Source: Rhodospirillales bacterium (GTDB lineage Bacteria > Pseudomonadota > Alphaproteobacteria > Rhodospirillales > JAPHRK01). From it: DNA of 63,085 nt. Below, one piece after another: positions 36,602 through 49,238 of this stretch; within the stretch, counting starts at the first letter, position 1, and every line of letters starts with the position of its first letter. The translations under genes were made by a program, and so were the position numbers. The stretch lies in the NCBI GenBank assembly GCA_026196105.1, contig JAPHRK010000016.1, forward strand, positions 1 to 63,085, given 5' to 3'. The notes below the pieces were generated by a model, which made no database searches, was not told where the DNA came from, and was given only the letters and a program-made list of their open reading frames with translations.

Positions 36602-38242
36602 TTACTTATCCGTTGGTAAGGTATAGTCCTCAAACTTCTCCCGAAGGTGAAGCTTAGAAAGTTTACCTGTCGCTGTGTGAGGAAGTTCGTTGACGAAGAC
36701 AACATCGTCAGGCATCCACCATTTAGCGATTTTTCCATCCATGTAAGCGAGCATATCTTCTTTGCTGACTTCTGCGCCTTCATTCTTAACGCAAACGAGA
36801 AGAGGGCGCTCATCCCATTTTTTGTGGGTGATGCCGATGACGGCAGCTTCTTGAATGGCGTCGTGTCCAACAGCTACATTTTCAAGATCAATAGAGCTGA
36901 TCCATTCACCACCCGACTTGATCACGTCTTTGGTCCGATCCGTAATGATCATGTAGCCATCAGGATCGATTTTGGAAACGTCCCCGGTGCTGAACCAATT
37001 GTTCTCATCAATAACTTGTCCGCCTTCACCTTTGAAGTAGCTCTCACAAACCCAAGGACCACGGACTTGCAGGGTGCCAAAAGCAACGCCATCCCAGGGG
37101 AGTTCATTACCTTCATCATCAATGATACGCATATCAATACCAAACATACCGCGGCCTTGCTTCATGCTGAGGTCGATATATTCCTCATCGGTGAGGTTCT
37201 CCATACCGGCTTTCGGTCGGTTGAAGGTGCCTAAGGGACTAAGCTCAGTCATGCCCCAGGCATGATCAACAACAGCGCCATATTCCATACGGAATCCCTC
37301 AATGATAGCTCGTGGGCAGGCAGAACCACCAATGACCAAACGCTTGACCGTATCAATACGTTTGCCTGAGGAGCGAAGGTATTGTAGTAAACCGAGCCAG
37401 ATGGTGGGAACACCTGCTGAGAAAGTGACTTTCTCGCTTTCCATCAACTTTTGAATAGACTCACCATCCAAATGGGCACCAGGGAAAACCAGCTTAGCAC
37501 CTGCCATAGGACAAATATAAGCATTACCCCAAGCATTCACGTGGAACATGGGGACAACAGGAAGGACCACGTCTAAAGCGCTTAATCCCAAAACATCAGG
37601 TTGGTTTGCTGCGTATGCATGGATAATTGTTGAGCGGTGACTGTAGAGAACGCCTTTAGGGTTTCCTGTTGTGCCTGAGGTATAGCAAAGACAAGCTGCC
37701 GTGTTTTCATCAAACTCAGGCCAGTCGAATTCGGTGCTTTCGCCCGCGATCAGAGTTTCATAGCACATGACCTTAACTTTTCCAGATAGGCTGGTTTCCG
37801 GCATGTGTTCTTCATCGGTTAAGATGATGACGCCCTTCACGGTGGGTATTTTGTCAGCTAGAGCCTCAACCAAAGGAACGAAGGTCAAATCTACAAAGAT
37901 ATAGCTATCTTCGGCATGGTTGACGATGTAGTCCACTTGCTCCGGAAAAAGCCGAGGATTAATGGTATGCATGACCGCCCCAAGGCCAGAAATACCATAA
38001 TAAAGTTCAAAGTGGCGGTATCCGTTCCAGGCTAAAGTGGCGATACGATCACCTAGCTTTACGCCTAAGTTGGTCAATGCGTTTGCCATTTGGCGGGAGC
38101 GCTTGGCTGCGTCCGCATAGGTGTAACGATGGATGCCGCCCTCAGTGGTATTAGACACCACTTCAGTTTTTGGGTGGTTCTTTTCGGCAAATTCGATGAT
38201 TGAAGAGATTAGAAGTTGTTTACTCTGCATTGAGCCAAGCAT
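36602..38242 (-). CDS. Acyl-CoA synthetase, DmdB-like (fatty acid / 3-methylmercaptopropionate-CoA ligase type)
   Basis: A 546-aa ANL enzyme. P-loop [18 protein letters not shown], the motif [26 protein letters not shown] and the C-terminal lysine region [16 protein letters not shown] are all present. The N-terminus (starting [16 protein letters not shown]) and the stretch [19 protein letters not shown] closely resemble DmdB of marine Roseobacters and medium-chain fatty acid CoA ligases. It is convergent with the cupins, and a terminator separates it from the upstream hydratase gene. Confidence 0.88.
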   Translation of the reverse strand: MLGSMQSKQLLISSIIEFAEKNHPKTEVVSNTTEGGIHRYTYADAAKRSRQMANALTNLGVKLGDRIATLAWNGYRHFELYYGISGLGAVMHTINPRLFPEQVDYIVNHAEDSYIFVDLTFVPLVEALADKIPTVKGVIILTDEEHMPETSLSGKVKVMCYETLIAGESTEFDWPEFDENTAACLCYTSGTTGNPKGVLYSHRSTIIHAYAANQPDVLGLSALDVVLPVVPMFHVNAWGNAYICPMAGAKLVFPGAHLDGESIQKLMESEKVTFSAGVPTIWLGLLQYLRSSGKRIDTVKRLVIGGSACPRAIIEGFRMEYGAVVDHAWGMTELSPLGTFNRPKAGMENLTDEEYIDLSMKQGRGMFGIDMRIIDDEGNELPWDGVAFGTLQVRGPWVCESYFKGEGGQVIDENNWFSTGDVSKIDPDGYMIITDRTKDVIKSGGEWISSIDLENVAVGHDAIQEAAVIGITHKKWDERPLLVCVKNEGAEVSKEDMLAYMDGKIAKWWMPDDVVFVNELPHTATGKLSKLHLREKFEDYTLPTDK

Positions 38243-38340
38243 GTCTTTATATACTCCCTGTATGAGACACTTAATCTTTTGTAGTCGCTTTAAAAATTTT
38301 GTCGGATACTTTGTCGGTTTACATACTCTTGAGTCAAGAA

Positions 38341-38366
38341 AAGGGAAGCTAATGCCTCCCTTTTTT
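38341..38366 (-). terminator. Terminator after the enoyl-CoA hydratase gene
   Basis: Read leftward, AAGGGAGGC-ATTA-GCTTCCCTT is a hairpin with one G-U pair followed by TTCTTG. On the other strand the wobble becomes an A-C mismatch, so it is built for leftward transcripts. It lies about 30 nt downstream of the hydratase stop. Confidence 0.6.
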
Positions 38367-38394
38367 AAGAATTTTTACGATTCCAGATAAGGAA

Positions 38395-39162
38395 CTAGTT
38401 AAATTTTGAGAAATCGGGTGCCCGTTTTTCTAAAATTGCACTCATGGCTTCTTTTGCTTCGGGTGAGGCTAGGCGTTCGCCAAACAGTTTACTTTCTTTT
38501 TCCATACGCTCTAAAACCTCCGTCGTATCGCCTTTTAACAAAGCTTTGGTGAGCCGAAGGGAGGCTGGGGGTTTCATAGCTAAAGCCTTGGCTTTTCCTA
38601 AGGCTGTTTCAAAGAGTTCTTCCTCAGAGGTGATGCCATTAATCAAGCCTATTTCCACGCCTTTTTCAGGTCCGAAAGGTTCACCGAGCATAAGGAGCTC
38701 TGCGGCTTGTTGATACCCTGTCAGTCGGGGGAGAATTAATGAAGAAGCAGCCTCTGGGACCAAGGCTAAATTTACAAAAGGCATGGTAAGCTTGGCTGAT
38801 TGGCTAGCATAAACGAGGTCGCAATGTAGAAGCATGGTTACCCCAACCCCAACTGCAATGCCGTTAACTGCAGCGACGAGGGGAACCTCCGCAGTGGCTA
38901 ATTTCTTTAAGAAACGGAAAACCTGACTTTCCCCTTGGGTTGGCGGCGTATTTAGAAAATCGTTGAGATCATTCCCGGCTGTAAAGCTGGTTTCGGTTCC
39001 GGTAAATAAAACAACCTTCAAGGCATCTTCGTTTTCGACACGTTCAATTGAATCACAAAGAACTTTATACATATCCTGAGTGAACGCGTTCTTTTTGTCG
39101 GCTCTGTTGATCCGGACAACTAAAACACCATCAATTTCTTCTGTTAATACCAAGTCAGTCAT
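38395..39162 (-). CDS. Enoyl-CoA hydratase/isomerase family protein
   Basis: A 255-aa crotonase-fold enzyme. The oxyanion hole segments are FTAGNDLNDF and AAVNGIAVGVGVTMLLHCDL, followed by MPFVNLALVPEAASSLILPR with the catalytic glutamate position. The pattern (PEAASS) fits the PaaG/FadB1x-like isomerase/hydratase branch. It likely serves beta-oxidation or ring-derived acyl-CoA breakdown with the neighbouring CoA ligases. Confidence 0.92.
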   Translation of the reverse strand: MTDLVLTEEIDGVLVVRINRADKKNAFTQDMYKVLCDSIERVENEDALKVVLFTGTETSFTAGNDLNDFLNTPPTQGESQVFRFLKKLATAEVPLVAAVNGIAVGVGVTMLLHCDLVYASQSAKLTMPFVNLALVPEAASSLILPRLTGYQQAAELLMLGEPFGPEKGVEIGLINGITSEEELFETALGKAKALAMKPPASLRLTKALLKGDTTEVLERMEKESKLFGERLASPEAKEAMSAILEKRAPDFSKFN

Positions 39163-39236
39163 ACTAGCCTCTCGTCATAAAATATTATTATAGTTACCAT
39201 TACGTCACTCATTAGACCATAAGGAAAGAAAAGCAC

Positions 39237-40271
39237 ATGGGCAAGGTTGGGGTTTTAGCGGGATTAGTTATGACGAAACTACCGGAGCCTTTGGTTAAGC
39301 TCCTTTATATGGGGCGGCGAGAGAAGCTTGGAAAGCGAGTGATCGATGCTAAGGCCCAAGCGGTAGGCCGTTTTTCGCAGTCCTTGCGCATTCCTGGATA
39401 CATTCCGACTATTGAGGAAACTCGGGTCCAAACCAAGAAAATAGTTGAGGTTTTTGATGAGCCTAGCCCTCCCATAAAACGACTGGAAGACTTTACTCTC
39501 CAAGGCGCCGCCGGGGAATTAAAGGCGCGCTTATATAGTGATTCGGATAAAGGGGAGACCCAACTTCCTGTCTTGGTATTTTTCCATGGTGGAGGATATG
39601 TTCAAGGTGATTTGGATACCCATGATGGGATTTGTGGGAAGTTAGCCAAGTGGTCAGGGGGGATTATTATCTCTGTTGATTATAGGCTCGCCCCCGAACA
39701 TAAGTTCCCGGCGGCAGTCGATGATTCTATTGCAGCCTATCTGTGGGTAAGAGAAAATGCCGCCTCTTTTGGCGGAAATCCTGACAAGGTAGGGGTAGGT
39801 GGTGATAGCGCCGGAGGCAACCTCTCAGCAGCAATTAGCCAACAAATGATCCTTACAAACCAAAGAGTACCTGATTTTCAGGCCCTGATATATCCAGGCA
39901 TCAACGGGCAAATGGAAACAGCCTCCCATCAAGAACTAAAAGAGGCCTACATTATTCCTCGAGATCGGATGGAATGGTATCGCGATACTTATATTAATGA
40001 TCTATCTGATGTCGCGGACCCTCGCTTTTCCGTTAACCTGAACCAAAACCTGCAGGGGCAGCCGACAACATTTATCGTTACCGCTGGTTTCGACCCCTTA
40101 AGAGATGAGGGAATTGAGTTTGCGGATGCATTAAAGAAAACAGGCACCCTTGTTACCCATGCCCACTATCCAGGGCAAATTCATGCTTTTGTCAGCCTTT
40201 GTAAAGTAATCCCGCAAGGAAACCAATGTATCCGAGGAACAGCTGGTTGGCTTCGGAAAACCTGGAGTTAA
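39237..40271 (+). CDS. Alpha/beta hydrolase (hormone-sensitive lipase family)
   Basis: A 344-aa esterase. The HSL-family oxyanion motif FFHGGGYVQGD and the nucleophile GDSAGGNLS are clear, with the C-terminal acid around FDPLRDEG and histidine in GQIHAF. A paralogue lies at 59425-60372. The substrate is unknown. It is divergent from the enoyl-CoA hydratase gene. Confidence 0.93.
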   Translation: MGKVGVLAGLVMTKLPEPLVKLLYMGRREKLGKRVIDAKAQAVGRFSQSLRIPGYIPTIEETRVQTKKIVEVFDEPSPPIKRLEDFTLQGAAGELKARLYSDSDKGETQLPVLVFFHGGGYVQGDLDTHDGICGKLAKWSGGIIISVDYRLAPEHKFPAAVDDSIAAYLWVRENAASFGGNPDKVGVGGDSAGGNLSAAISQQMILTNQRVPDFQALIYPGINGQMETASHQELKEAYIIPRDRMEWYRDTYINDLSDVADPRFSVNLNQNLQGQPTTFIVTAGFDPLRDEGIEFADALKKTGTLVTHAHYPGQIHAFVSLCKVIPQGNQCIRGTAGWLRKTWS

Positions 40272-40351
40272 ACCAATGATTTGCGAAAGACAATTATTTT
40301 AAGTAGGATCATTGTAGCTTGTGTAAATGGGGATTCTAAGAAAGGTCTTGG

Positions 40352-41506
40352 GTGGACGATACATCTAATACACCAGACTTAATGAGTCTGATCTATGATG
40401 CTGCTACCGAGTATCGGAAGTGGCCCTATGTGCTTGCGAGTCTCATTCGCACATTGGACATAGAAAGCGCAGCCTTATACTTTATCGACTCTCGTACTCA
40501 TGAGTTAAGCTTTCTTACCACGGCAGGCATGACGAAGGAGCTTATCGAGGGCATAAAAGAAAATTATGGACAATCGGCACCCTTTTATAATTTGACCTTT
40601 AAAGGCCCTGTTGGTGACATCATGACAGCAAATATGCTGCCCAAAATTGATGCTTTTACCAATGACCCTTTGGCTCAAAATGTTTTGTTACCCACAGGGT
40701 TGGACAACATGGTTGCTGAGGTGCTTATCCGGGATGAGGCCTTTACAGCCGTTATTAGCCTGCATTCAACAGCCCAAACAGGCCCCTTTAGAAAAGGGCA
40801 AATGGCGACTTTTAATAAACTTTCTCCCCACTTGATCCGAGCGATTAATATTCTCAGGCGATTTAATGCCATTGAAGGCCAACGCCAGGGCATGACAGAG
40901 CTTCTTCAACGTCTTCCTTTGGGCGTTATGCTCCTGAGCAAAGAAGGCTTGGTGATGGAGATGAATAAGCGCGCTGATAAAATTATAGAAAATGGAGATG
41001 GCCTGGCCGTTGATCGGGCCGGGCATTTGCGCAGCCTTAATCAAAAGGATAACCGCGCTTTAAAAAAGCTGATCAAACAATCTGTTGGTACGGGACAAGA
41101 TAAGCAAATCGGAACCCCAGATGCGATGACGGTTGAGTCCATGGCCAGCGGAAAAAAACTAAATATTCTCGGAACCCCTTTGCGCCGGCTTCCAACCGTT
41201 ACCGCAGGGCATTTCCCGGCAGCGGCTATATTTATTGGCGACCCGGGGGGAGAAACAGGCTCTTCAATTGCGACACTGCGCAAACTTTACGGCCTGAGTA
41301 AGTCAGAAGCACGTCTGGCAGAAGCCCTTTCGAAGGGTAAGAACCTCAAAATGATTGCGGAAGAATTTGGGGTTTCCATCAGTACCCTAAGGAGCCAGCT
41401 CCACAGCGCCTTTGGTAAGACGTCTGCCTCTAACCAAGCAGACCTCATCCGTTTGGTTTTGACCGGCCCTGCGGCTTATGAAGACCACAGCGCTGAAAAA
41501 AAATAA
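40352..41506 (+). CDS. LuxR-type transcriptional regulator
   Basis: A 384-aa protein. The N-terminal region (about 1-170) may be a GAF/PAS-like sensor, followed by a PAS-like segment (LPLGVMLLSKEGLVMEMNKRA). The C-terminal helix-turn-helix is KLYGLSKSEARLAEALSKGK plus FGVSISTLRSQLHSAFGKT. This domain order is common in regulators next to hydrolases and acyl-CoA genes. It starts at GTG 40352 with GAAAGG upstream. Its ligand is unknown. Confidence 0.85.
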   Translation: MDDTSNTPDLMSLIYDAATEYRKWPYVLASLIRTLDIESAALYFIDSRTHELSFLTTAGMTKELIEGIKENYGQSAPFYNLTFKGPVGDIMTANMLPKIDAFTNDPLAQNVLLPTGLDNMVAEVLIRDEAFTAVISLHSTAQTGPFRKGQMATFNKLSPHLIRAINILRRFNAIEGQRQGMTELLQRLPLGVMLLSKEGLVMEMNKRADKIIENGDGLAVDRAGHLRSLNQKDNRALKKLIKQSVGTGQDKQIGTPDAMTVESMASGKKLNILGTPLRRLPTVTAGHFPAAAIFIGDPGGETGSSIATLRKLYGLSKSEARLAEALSKGKNLKMIAEEFGVSISTLRSQLHSAFGKTSASNQADLIRLVLTGPAAYEDHSAEKK

Positions 41507-41714
41507 TCTAAGTAAAATTTTCCTAAAATACTGATTATAAAAGACAATTATCTGCTTCATGTTAAAATATAGAAGCATTCCAATTATTTTTGGTTTTTTT
41601 TCATTTTTCAATCACTTGATGGATGTTCTCAATCTGGTGAGGACTTATCTTACTTAGCATATTCTATTTATTCTTTTTGGAATTTAGACCCTTGACCCCA
41701 AGGGTAACCAACTT

Positions 41715-41747
41715 AAGGAGCGGATTTTTCCGCTCCTTCTTTTTTGG
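41715..41747. terminator. Terminator between LuxR regulator and cytochrome c genes
   Basis: AAGGAGCGGA-TTTT-TCCGCTCCTT followed by CTTTTTT. A smaller hairpin (CCCTTG/CAAGGG type, about 41688-41705) precedes it. It lies between convergent genes, 209 nt past the regulator stop; the gap 41507-41714 shows no coding sequence. Confidence 0.85.
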
Positions 41748-41751
41748 GGAA

Positions 41752-42096
41752 TCAGGTTTGATTAGTATGCTTCCTCAAGCTCTCAATAAAGTCGATGATG
41801 GCCTCTACATTTCGCTCAGAGAGAATAAACTTCTGCATGGGGTAGTGAGGCGCACGCAGCGCAGCGCGCAGGCGCTCGGGCGTATAGGTTTTGGGGTTCT
41901 TCGCCATATAAAGAAACGAAGGTTCATTTAAAGTAGGGTGCCCTTCTTGGTTATTATAGGTGGGCACCTGATGACACTTCACACAATGCTCGACAATAAT
42001 CCCCTTAGCCCCATCTGACAGCCCATCCGCCAAACTAGGCACCGGCAGCAAGGTTGTCATAGCCAGAAACCATAAAAAAACAATCAACAGTCTCAT
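41752..42096 (-). CDS. Small periplasmic cytochrome c
   Basis: A 114-aa protein with a signal peptide (cleavage probably after PSLA in LLPVPSLADG), one heme motif CVKCH about 15 residues into the mature part, and a distal methionine candidate in APHYPMQKFILS. It is a class I mono-heme cytochrome. ATG 42096 is 6 nt after GAGG; a GTG one codon upstream is possible. No oxidoreductase partner is adjacent. Confidence 0.88.
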   Translation of the reverse strand: MRLLIVFLWFLAMTTLLPVPSLADGLSDGAKGIIVEHCVKCHQVPTYNNQEGHPTLNEPSFLYMAKNPKTYTPERLRAALRAPHYPMQKFILSERNVEAIIDFIESLRKHTNQT

Positions 42097-42181
42097 CACA
42101 TACCTCTTCTCTCAAACGAGCACAAAAAAAGCTAAAAACTGCGGGCCGGGCGAGGGCTATTGGCCGGGGTAAATTATAGCA

Positions 42182-42204
42182 GATATTGGGAGGAAAGTCT
42201 GTAG
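42182..42204 (+). repeat. Direct repeat, copy 1 (bracketing the toxin-antitoxin pair)
   Basis: GATATTGGGAGGAAAGTCT (42182-42200), then GTAG. The same 19 bases occur at 42950-42968, followed by TTAG. The copies are 768 bp apart in the same orientation, with the toxin-antitoxin genes between them. Confidence 0.85.
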
Positions 42205-42212
42205 AAGATGAG

Positions 42213-42545
42213 CTAAATCACATTCGCTGTAATGTGGTCGAAAGGTAGCCGCAGTTCCTCTGTCACAAAGCCGCTTTGCTTAAGAAAACTCACGTCCTTA
42301 TGGACGTTTTTGTAATCCTTGCCTAGCTCCTTGCTTAGGGCGCGTATGCTCTTGACCTCGTGTGTGCTGAGGTGTTTCAAGATATCGTAGCGTGCACTTG
42401 TCAGAGTTTTGATCATGGTATCGTATGATTCAAAGGCAATCGTGCGTTCTTCAAAATCCTCACCCGCCTCGGCCCGTTGCCAAGCCTCTTTGAACTGAGC
42501 CATGGTTTCATCAATGGTTTTGATTTCAAGCTTTACGTCAGTCAT
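42213..42545 (-). CDS. Antitoxin/regulator, HVO_A0114 (MarR-like) winged-helix family; TumA-type
   Basis: A 110-aa winged-helix protein. The region ARYDILKHLSTHEVKSIRAL and the segment ELGKDYKNVHKDVSFLKQSG form the DNA-binding fold. Such genes follow DUF6516/TumE toxin genes as their antitoxins. The start overlaps the toxin stop by 4 nt (ATGA), so the pair is translationally coupled. It probably autorepresses the operon. Confidence 0.82.
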   Translation of the reverse strand: MTDVKLEIKTIDETMAQFKEAWQRAEAGEDFEERTIAFESYDTMIKTLTSARYDILKHLSTHEVKSIRALSKELGKDYKNVHKDVSFLKQSGFVTEELRLPFDHITANVI

Positions 42546-42826
42546 TTGCGGGCTTCCTTCATATCGGCCATAAAATCTGCAATTAGGGTGTCGATGTCGG
42601 TAAAATTGTAGGGAAATTCTTCATTCCCAATATGCCGGTGGTCGCCTTTACCACGTTCATTGTCGTAAGAAACCAAGCGCTTACCGTCCTTGCCGAAGTA
42701 AAGGCTATACTTCAAAGAGTGCTCGGACGGTGGTACTGGTTCCGGTACACGCCAAACCCTAATCTGAAGGATCGCCCCATCCTCCAATATTTGCTTAGTC
42801 TCAAAAAGCAGCTTCGCTTTACCCAT
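42542..42826 (-). CDS. TumE-family (DUF6516) toxin
   Basis: A 94-aa protein with the family pattern ILQIRVWRVPEPVPPSEHSL, YSLYFGKDGKRLVSYDNERGKGDHRH and a C-terminal FPYNFTDIDTLIADFMADM. Known members are ribonuclease-like toxins. It lies immediately upstream of, and overlaps, its winged-helix antitoxin gene. The pair is bracketed by a 19-bp direct repeat, which suggests insertion as a unit. Confidence 0.82.
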   Translation of the reverse strand: MGKAKLLFETKQILEDGAILQIRVWRVPEPVPPSEHSLKYSLYFGKDGKRLVSYDNERGKGDHRHIGNEEFPYNFTDIDTLIADFMADMKEARK

Positions 42827-43247
42827 GGGGAATTATAGGGGAATTATATTATGGTGTCAATGCCATATGGTTATTGTGCCATAGTTTTATTGGGATGTAT
42901 GAGAAGTAAAAGTGTTTTGGTCTAATTTAGTAAACTGTCAACGTAATCCGATATTGGGAGGAAAGTCTTTAGGGAGGGGGTGTTTTCGGCCCGATGTTCC
43001 ACTCGTCAATACCGGACATTAGTGGCCTTGACCTGACAATCTTATTTTTTAGCGTAATTATGTTTTTTATCTCCAAATATTTGTACAAAATGGTTGCTGT
43101 AATTATCTTTTTTTGGAACAAAATGTTAATTTAAATTGAAAGTATACTGAACAATACCATAAAATTCTTCAAAATAAGCAAAATATTTGACTGTAAAATT
43201 TTGTTATGATATTCGTAGTGATAGTTGGCAAGAATTGTAGGTAAGAT
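42827..43247. other. 421-bp AT-rich gap between toxin-antitoxin and ATPase module
   Basis: It holds copy 2 of the direct repeat (42950-42968) and, from about 43030 on, very AT-rich sequence leading to the 75-aa gene. TTGACT at 43187 and TATGAT at 43205 are only 12 nt apart, so no confident promoter can be named. No gene was seen. Confidence 0.6.
42950..42972 (+). repeat. Direct repeat, copy 2
   Basis: Same 19 bases as 42182-42200. The following four bases differ at one position (TTAG versus GTAG). It marks the upstream side of the toxin-antitoxin unit. Confidence 0.85.
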
Positions 43248-43475
43248 ATGAAAAATTCTATTCAAAAACGAGAAAAATTCGTGAAATTAGCGGAAGGACG
43301 TACCCAGTCTGCCCTCACGGCATTGCGAAAAATTGGCAACCTCTCAAATAAGCGCGCTTATGATTACACTGATGCAGACATCAAAAAAATAATCCGCGCG
43401 CTCAAGGAAGCCGTGAGCGACGTTGAACGTAAATTCAACTCGTCAGGCGAACAACAAGACAGTTTCAAATTGTAG
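43248..43475 (+). CDS. Small conserved-type protein paired with GHKL ATPase
   Basis: A 75-aa, strongly basic, helical protein: EKFVKLAEGRTQSALTALRK followed by IGNLSNKRAYDYTDADIKKI and an acidic/basic coiled C-terminus. Small proteins with a LAExRTxxALxAxRxIGNLSN-like core are widespread in accessory regions as I recall them, but their function is unknown to me. It lies 9 nt upstream of the ATPase gene, whose RBS overlaps its stop, so they form one operon. Confidence 0.78.
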   Translation: MKNSIQKREKFVKLAEGRTQSALTALRKIGNLSNKRAYDYTDADIKKIIRALKEAVSDVERKFNSSGEQQDSFKL

Positions 43476-43484
43476 GAGCCTAAA

Positions 43485-45350
43485 TTGACCTCTGAACCAT
43501 TGAATATCGCGGACAAAACGTTTCTAATTAATCGCCTTATCCAACAGGCGCCTCGTTCAACCCTAATTCGTGAGTTTTTCAAAAATGCTGAAGAAAACGC
43601 AGCACTTACCCCTAACGGATTAGGCAAGGTTAAGATTTACCCCGTGGAAATCGAGGGGATTAGGAAGCTAGCGTTTTGGAACACTGGTGTCGGAATGAGT
43701 GAATACGAGTTGAAAAAAGCGACTGATTTAAGCTCTTCTGTTAACAAGACTATGGCGCTTGACGGAAATTTTGGAATCGGCGCTAAAGTTTCTGGGTTGG
43801 CAGTTTCACCTAATGGTATCCGATACCGCTCATGTAAAAATGGTTCCGTTTCTGAAGTAACCGTCGGTTACGACCCTGAACAAGATACTTATGTACGGTT
43901 CGCGTTTGAATTTGAAGACGGGACGACAGACACCATTATTGATGTCACGGAAACGGCAATAGAGGAAGGTCAAAGTTCCGACTACGATTGGACTGAGGTC
44001 GTTTTGATGGGAGAGTCTGACGATCACGATACCATATCAGAGCCCCTCAAACAGGGTGAACTACAAGAACGCAGCTACGTTTCTAGTGAAATTTTCCGGA
44101 GGTTTTCACGTTTTGAAGCTGAACTGGAGGTGATGGTAGATGTAGCTATGACTAAGGGTGGAGGTAAGGAGGAGACAGGACGGTATCGACGCGTCCGCAC
44201 ATTGGAAGATATTTTGCACGACCTCCCAAGATATGAAACATGCATGGACCCCGAAACAGGTATTTCTGTTCGCTACATCCACGATCCGAAACATCAGACA
44301 TCAAGCCATACGGAAAGTGCGCGGAAAATTCCCGCTGTAGCCTCGACAACTTTCTGTGCCCTTGTCTACAAGGGAGAAAGGTATGACTATAAAACGAAGA
44401 AGGCTTGGTCTTCTGCCGCGCCAAATTTTGGAATCCCCTTTGGATCACGTGTGCTGACGGTGGAAATACTGCTGCCAGACGAACTTGCTTCGCCCAATCA
44501 ATACCGAGATGGTCTAACGGACCCAGGTGACCGATCTATTATCGAAGCTCGTGACTTTGATCACCTTGTCCACGAGTTAATGCCTGAGTGGGTAAAAGAC
44601 ATCATCAGGGCAGAATCTCCTAAATCCATAGAAAACCTTGATGATCTCCAAGCTGATCTCCAAAAATTATTGGATGAGTTTCGCGTGCCGACACCGGCAT
44701 TACGAGAACTAAAATCCAAATCCGCACTGCCAATAGAGAAAGATGACTCAGGCCAAGATGAGTCACAACCTGTTTCTGAAGACTTCTCGGAGTTTCCGGG
44801 AAAAATTAATTTTGGCCTCAAACCCCATGACAATGAAATAAATTCAGGACAACGCGCACAAGATAAAAAAGTTCGAACTGCACCGAAAGGAGCAAAGACC
44901 TCAAAGGCTCTTCAAGCCCTTGAGAGGGTGCCAAATATTACAGTGTTAGACGACCCTGAGGAGATTAATGATAAGGGTATTAAGGGGCGAGCCGCCAAGT
45001 ATTACAAAGATAGCCAAGAAATTTTTGTAAATGGTCTGTATCCTGTGGTTGACCGGATGTTTGCTGAACTTGAAAATGAAATGGTGACGGAAGGTGAACC
45101 AGAAGAACGTCGTGCAGTAATTGTCAAAGCGGCACGTCGATCAATGGCTTTTCGCGTAGGCAAAGCAGTGTGTTACGCAATAAGTAAGCGTCTCTCGGAT
45201 GACTGGAATTCTGATGCTTTGGACAAGGCAACTTCACCCGAGTCGCTCTCTCTTGCTGCCGACGACTTTCGACAAGGATTGAATGAGGCAAAAAGATACG
45301 CACGTGTCCAGTTGAAAATTATGGAAGTAGAGAAGCTAAAGGCCGTCTGA
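43485..45350 (+). CDS. Stand-alone GHKL (Hsp90/MutL-type) ATPase of unknown function
   Basis: A 621-aa protein with the Bergerat ATP-binding fold at the N-terminus. It has the N-box REFFKNAEENA (E30, N34), the G1 box WNTGVGM (residues 65-71, with N66 where most members have Asp) and the G2 box GNFGIGAKVSG (94-104). There is no histidine-kinase phospho-acceptor, receiver or membrane segment. A middle domain (about 110-400) is followed by a lysine-rich, low-complexity linker (about 400-480) and a helical C-terminal domain containing RRSMAFRVGKAVCYAISKR. It starts at TTG 43485 with AGGAG 6 nt upstream. It sits in an accessory region, which suggests but does not prove defence or phage origin. Confidence 0.88.
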   Translation: MTSEPLNIADKTFLINRLIQQAPRSTLIREFFKNAEENAALTPNGLGKVKIYPVEIEGIRKLAFWNTGVGMSEYELKKATDLSSSVNKTMALDGNFGIGAKVSGLAVSPNGIRYRSCKNGSVSEVTVGYDPEQDTYVRFAFEFEDGTTDTIIDVTETAIEEGQSSDYDWTEVVLMGESDDHDTISEPLKQGELQERSYVSSEIFRRFSRFEAELEVMVDVAMTKGGGKEETGRYRRVRTLEDILHDLPRYETCMDPETGISVRYIHDPKHQTSSHTESARKIPAVASTTFCALVYKGERYDYKTKKAWSSAAPNFGIPFGSRVLTVEILLPDELASPNQYRDGLTDPGDRSIIEARDFDHLVHELMPEWVKDIIRAESPKSIENLDDLQADLQKLLDEFRVPTPALRELKSKSALPIEKDDSGQDESQPVSEDFSEFPGKINFGLKPHDNEINSGQRAQDKKVRTAPKGAKTSKALQALERVPNITVLDDPEEINDKGIKGRAAKYYKDSQEIFVNGLYPVVDRMFAELENEMVTEGEPEERRAVIVKAARRSMAFRVGKAVCYAISKRLSDDWNSDALDKATSPESLSLAADDFRQGLNEAKRYARVQLKIMEVEKLKAV

Positions 45351-45430
45351 GCAAGATAATCGTATTTAATTTAACCCAGGTGCCAATAACAATTAGCAGG
45401 TTTTAAATTACGGACTTATTCCCTTTTAAC

Positions 45431-45474
45431 AAAGAAAAAGCCCCGCCCAGTTCACCAGGCGGGGCTTTTTCTTT
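45431..45474. terminator. Bidirectional terminator between ATPase and isocitrate dehydrogenase
   Basis: AAAGAAAAAGCCCCGCC (45431-45447) and its exact complement GGCGGGGCTTTTTCTTT (45458-45474) form a 17-bp stem with T-tracts in both directions. Confidence 0.95.
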
Positions 45475-45494
45475 AACTTAAGGAACATGCGGTT

Positions 45495-48976
<3,482 letters not shown>

Positions 48977-49238
48977 GTTGTTATCTCCCAATATCCAACA
49001 AAAAACTTAACAAAATAGTGCCGAACATAGGGGGGGATCAACGCCTTGGCAAGCAAAGGATTGGTAGGACCAATGCCGTGTTAAACTTGGTTGTTAGGAG
49101 GCTAAAAAAGAACCCCATATGATACAACATGAGAAGCTCTTTTTAATAATGGAAATTTTGTAAAATGCTCAAGCTGTTTGAGCCTACAATAAAACTATTT
49201 AATTGTAGAAATATCACCGAAATGATTTTTTTATGTGA

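Noticed and set aside
41680-41740. Possible tRNA or small structured RNA near ACCCTTGACCCCAAGGGT
   Set aside because: Only two short hairpins are present, no cloverleaf or CCA end; the second hairpin with its T-run is a plain terminator.
43187-43210. Sigma-70 promoter TTGACT ... TATGAT before the 75-aa gene
   Set aside because: The spacer is only 12 nt; no better-spaced pair was evident by eye.
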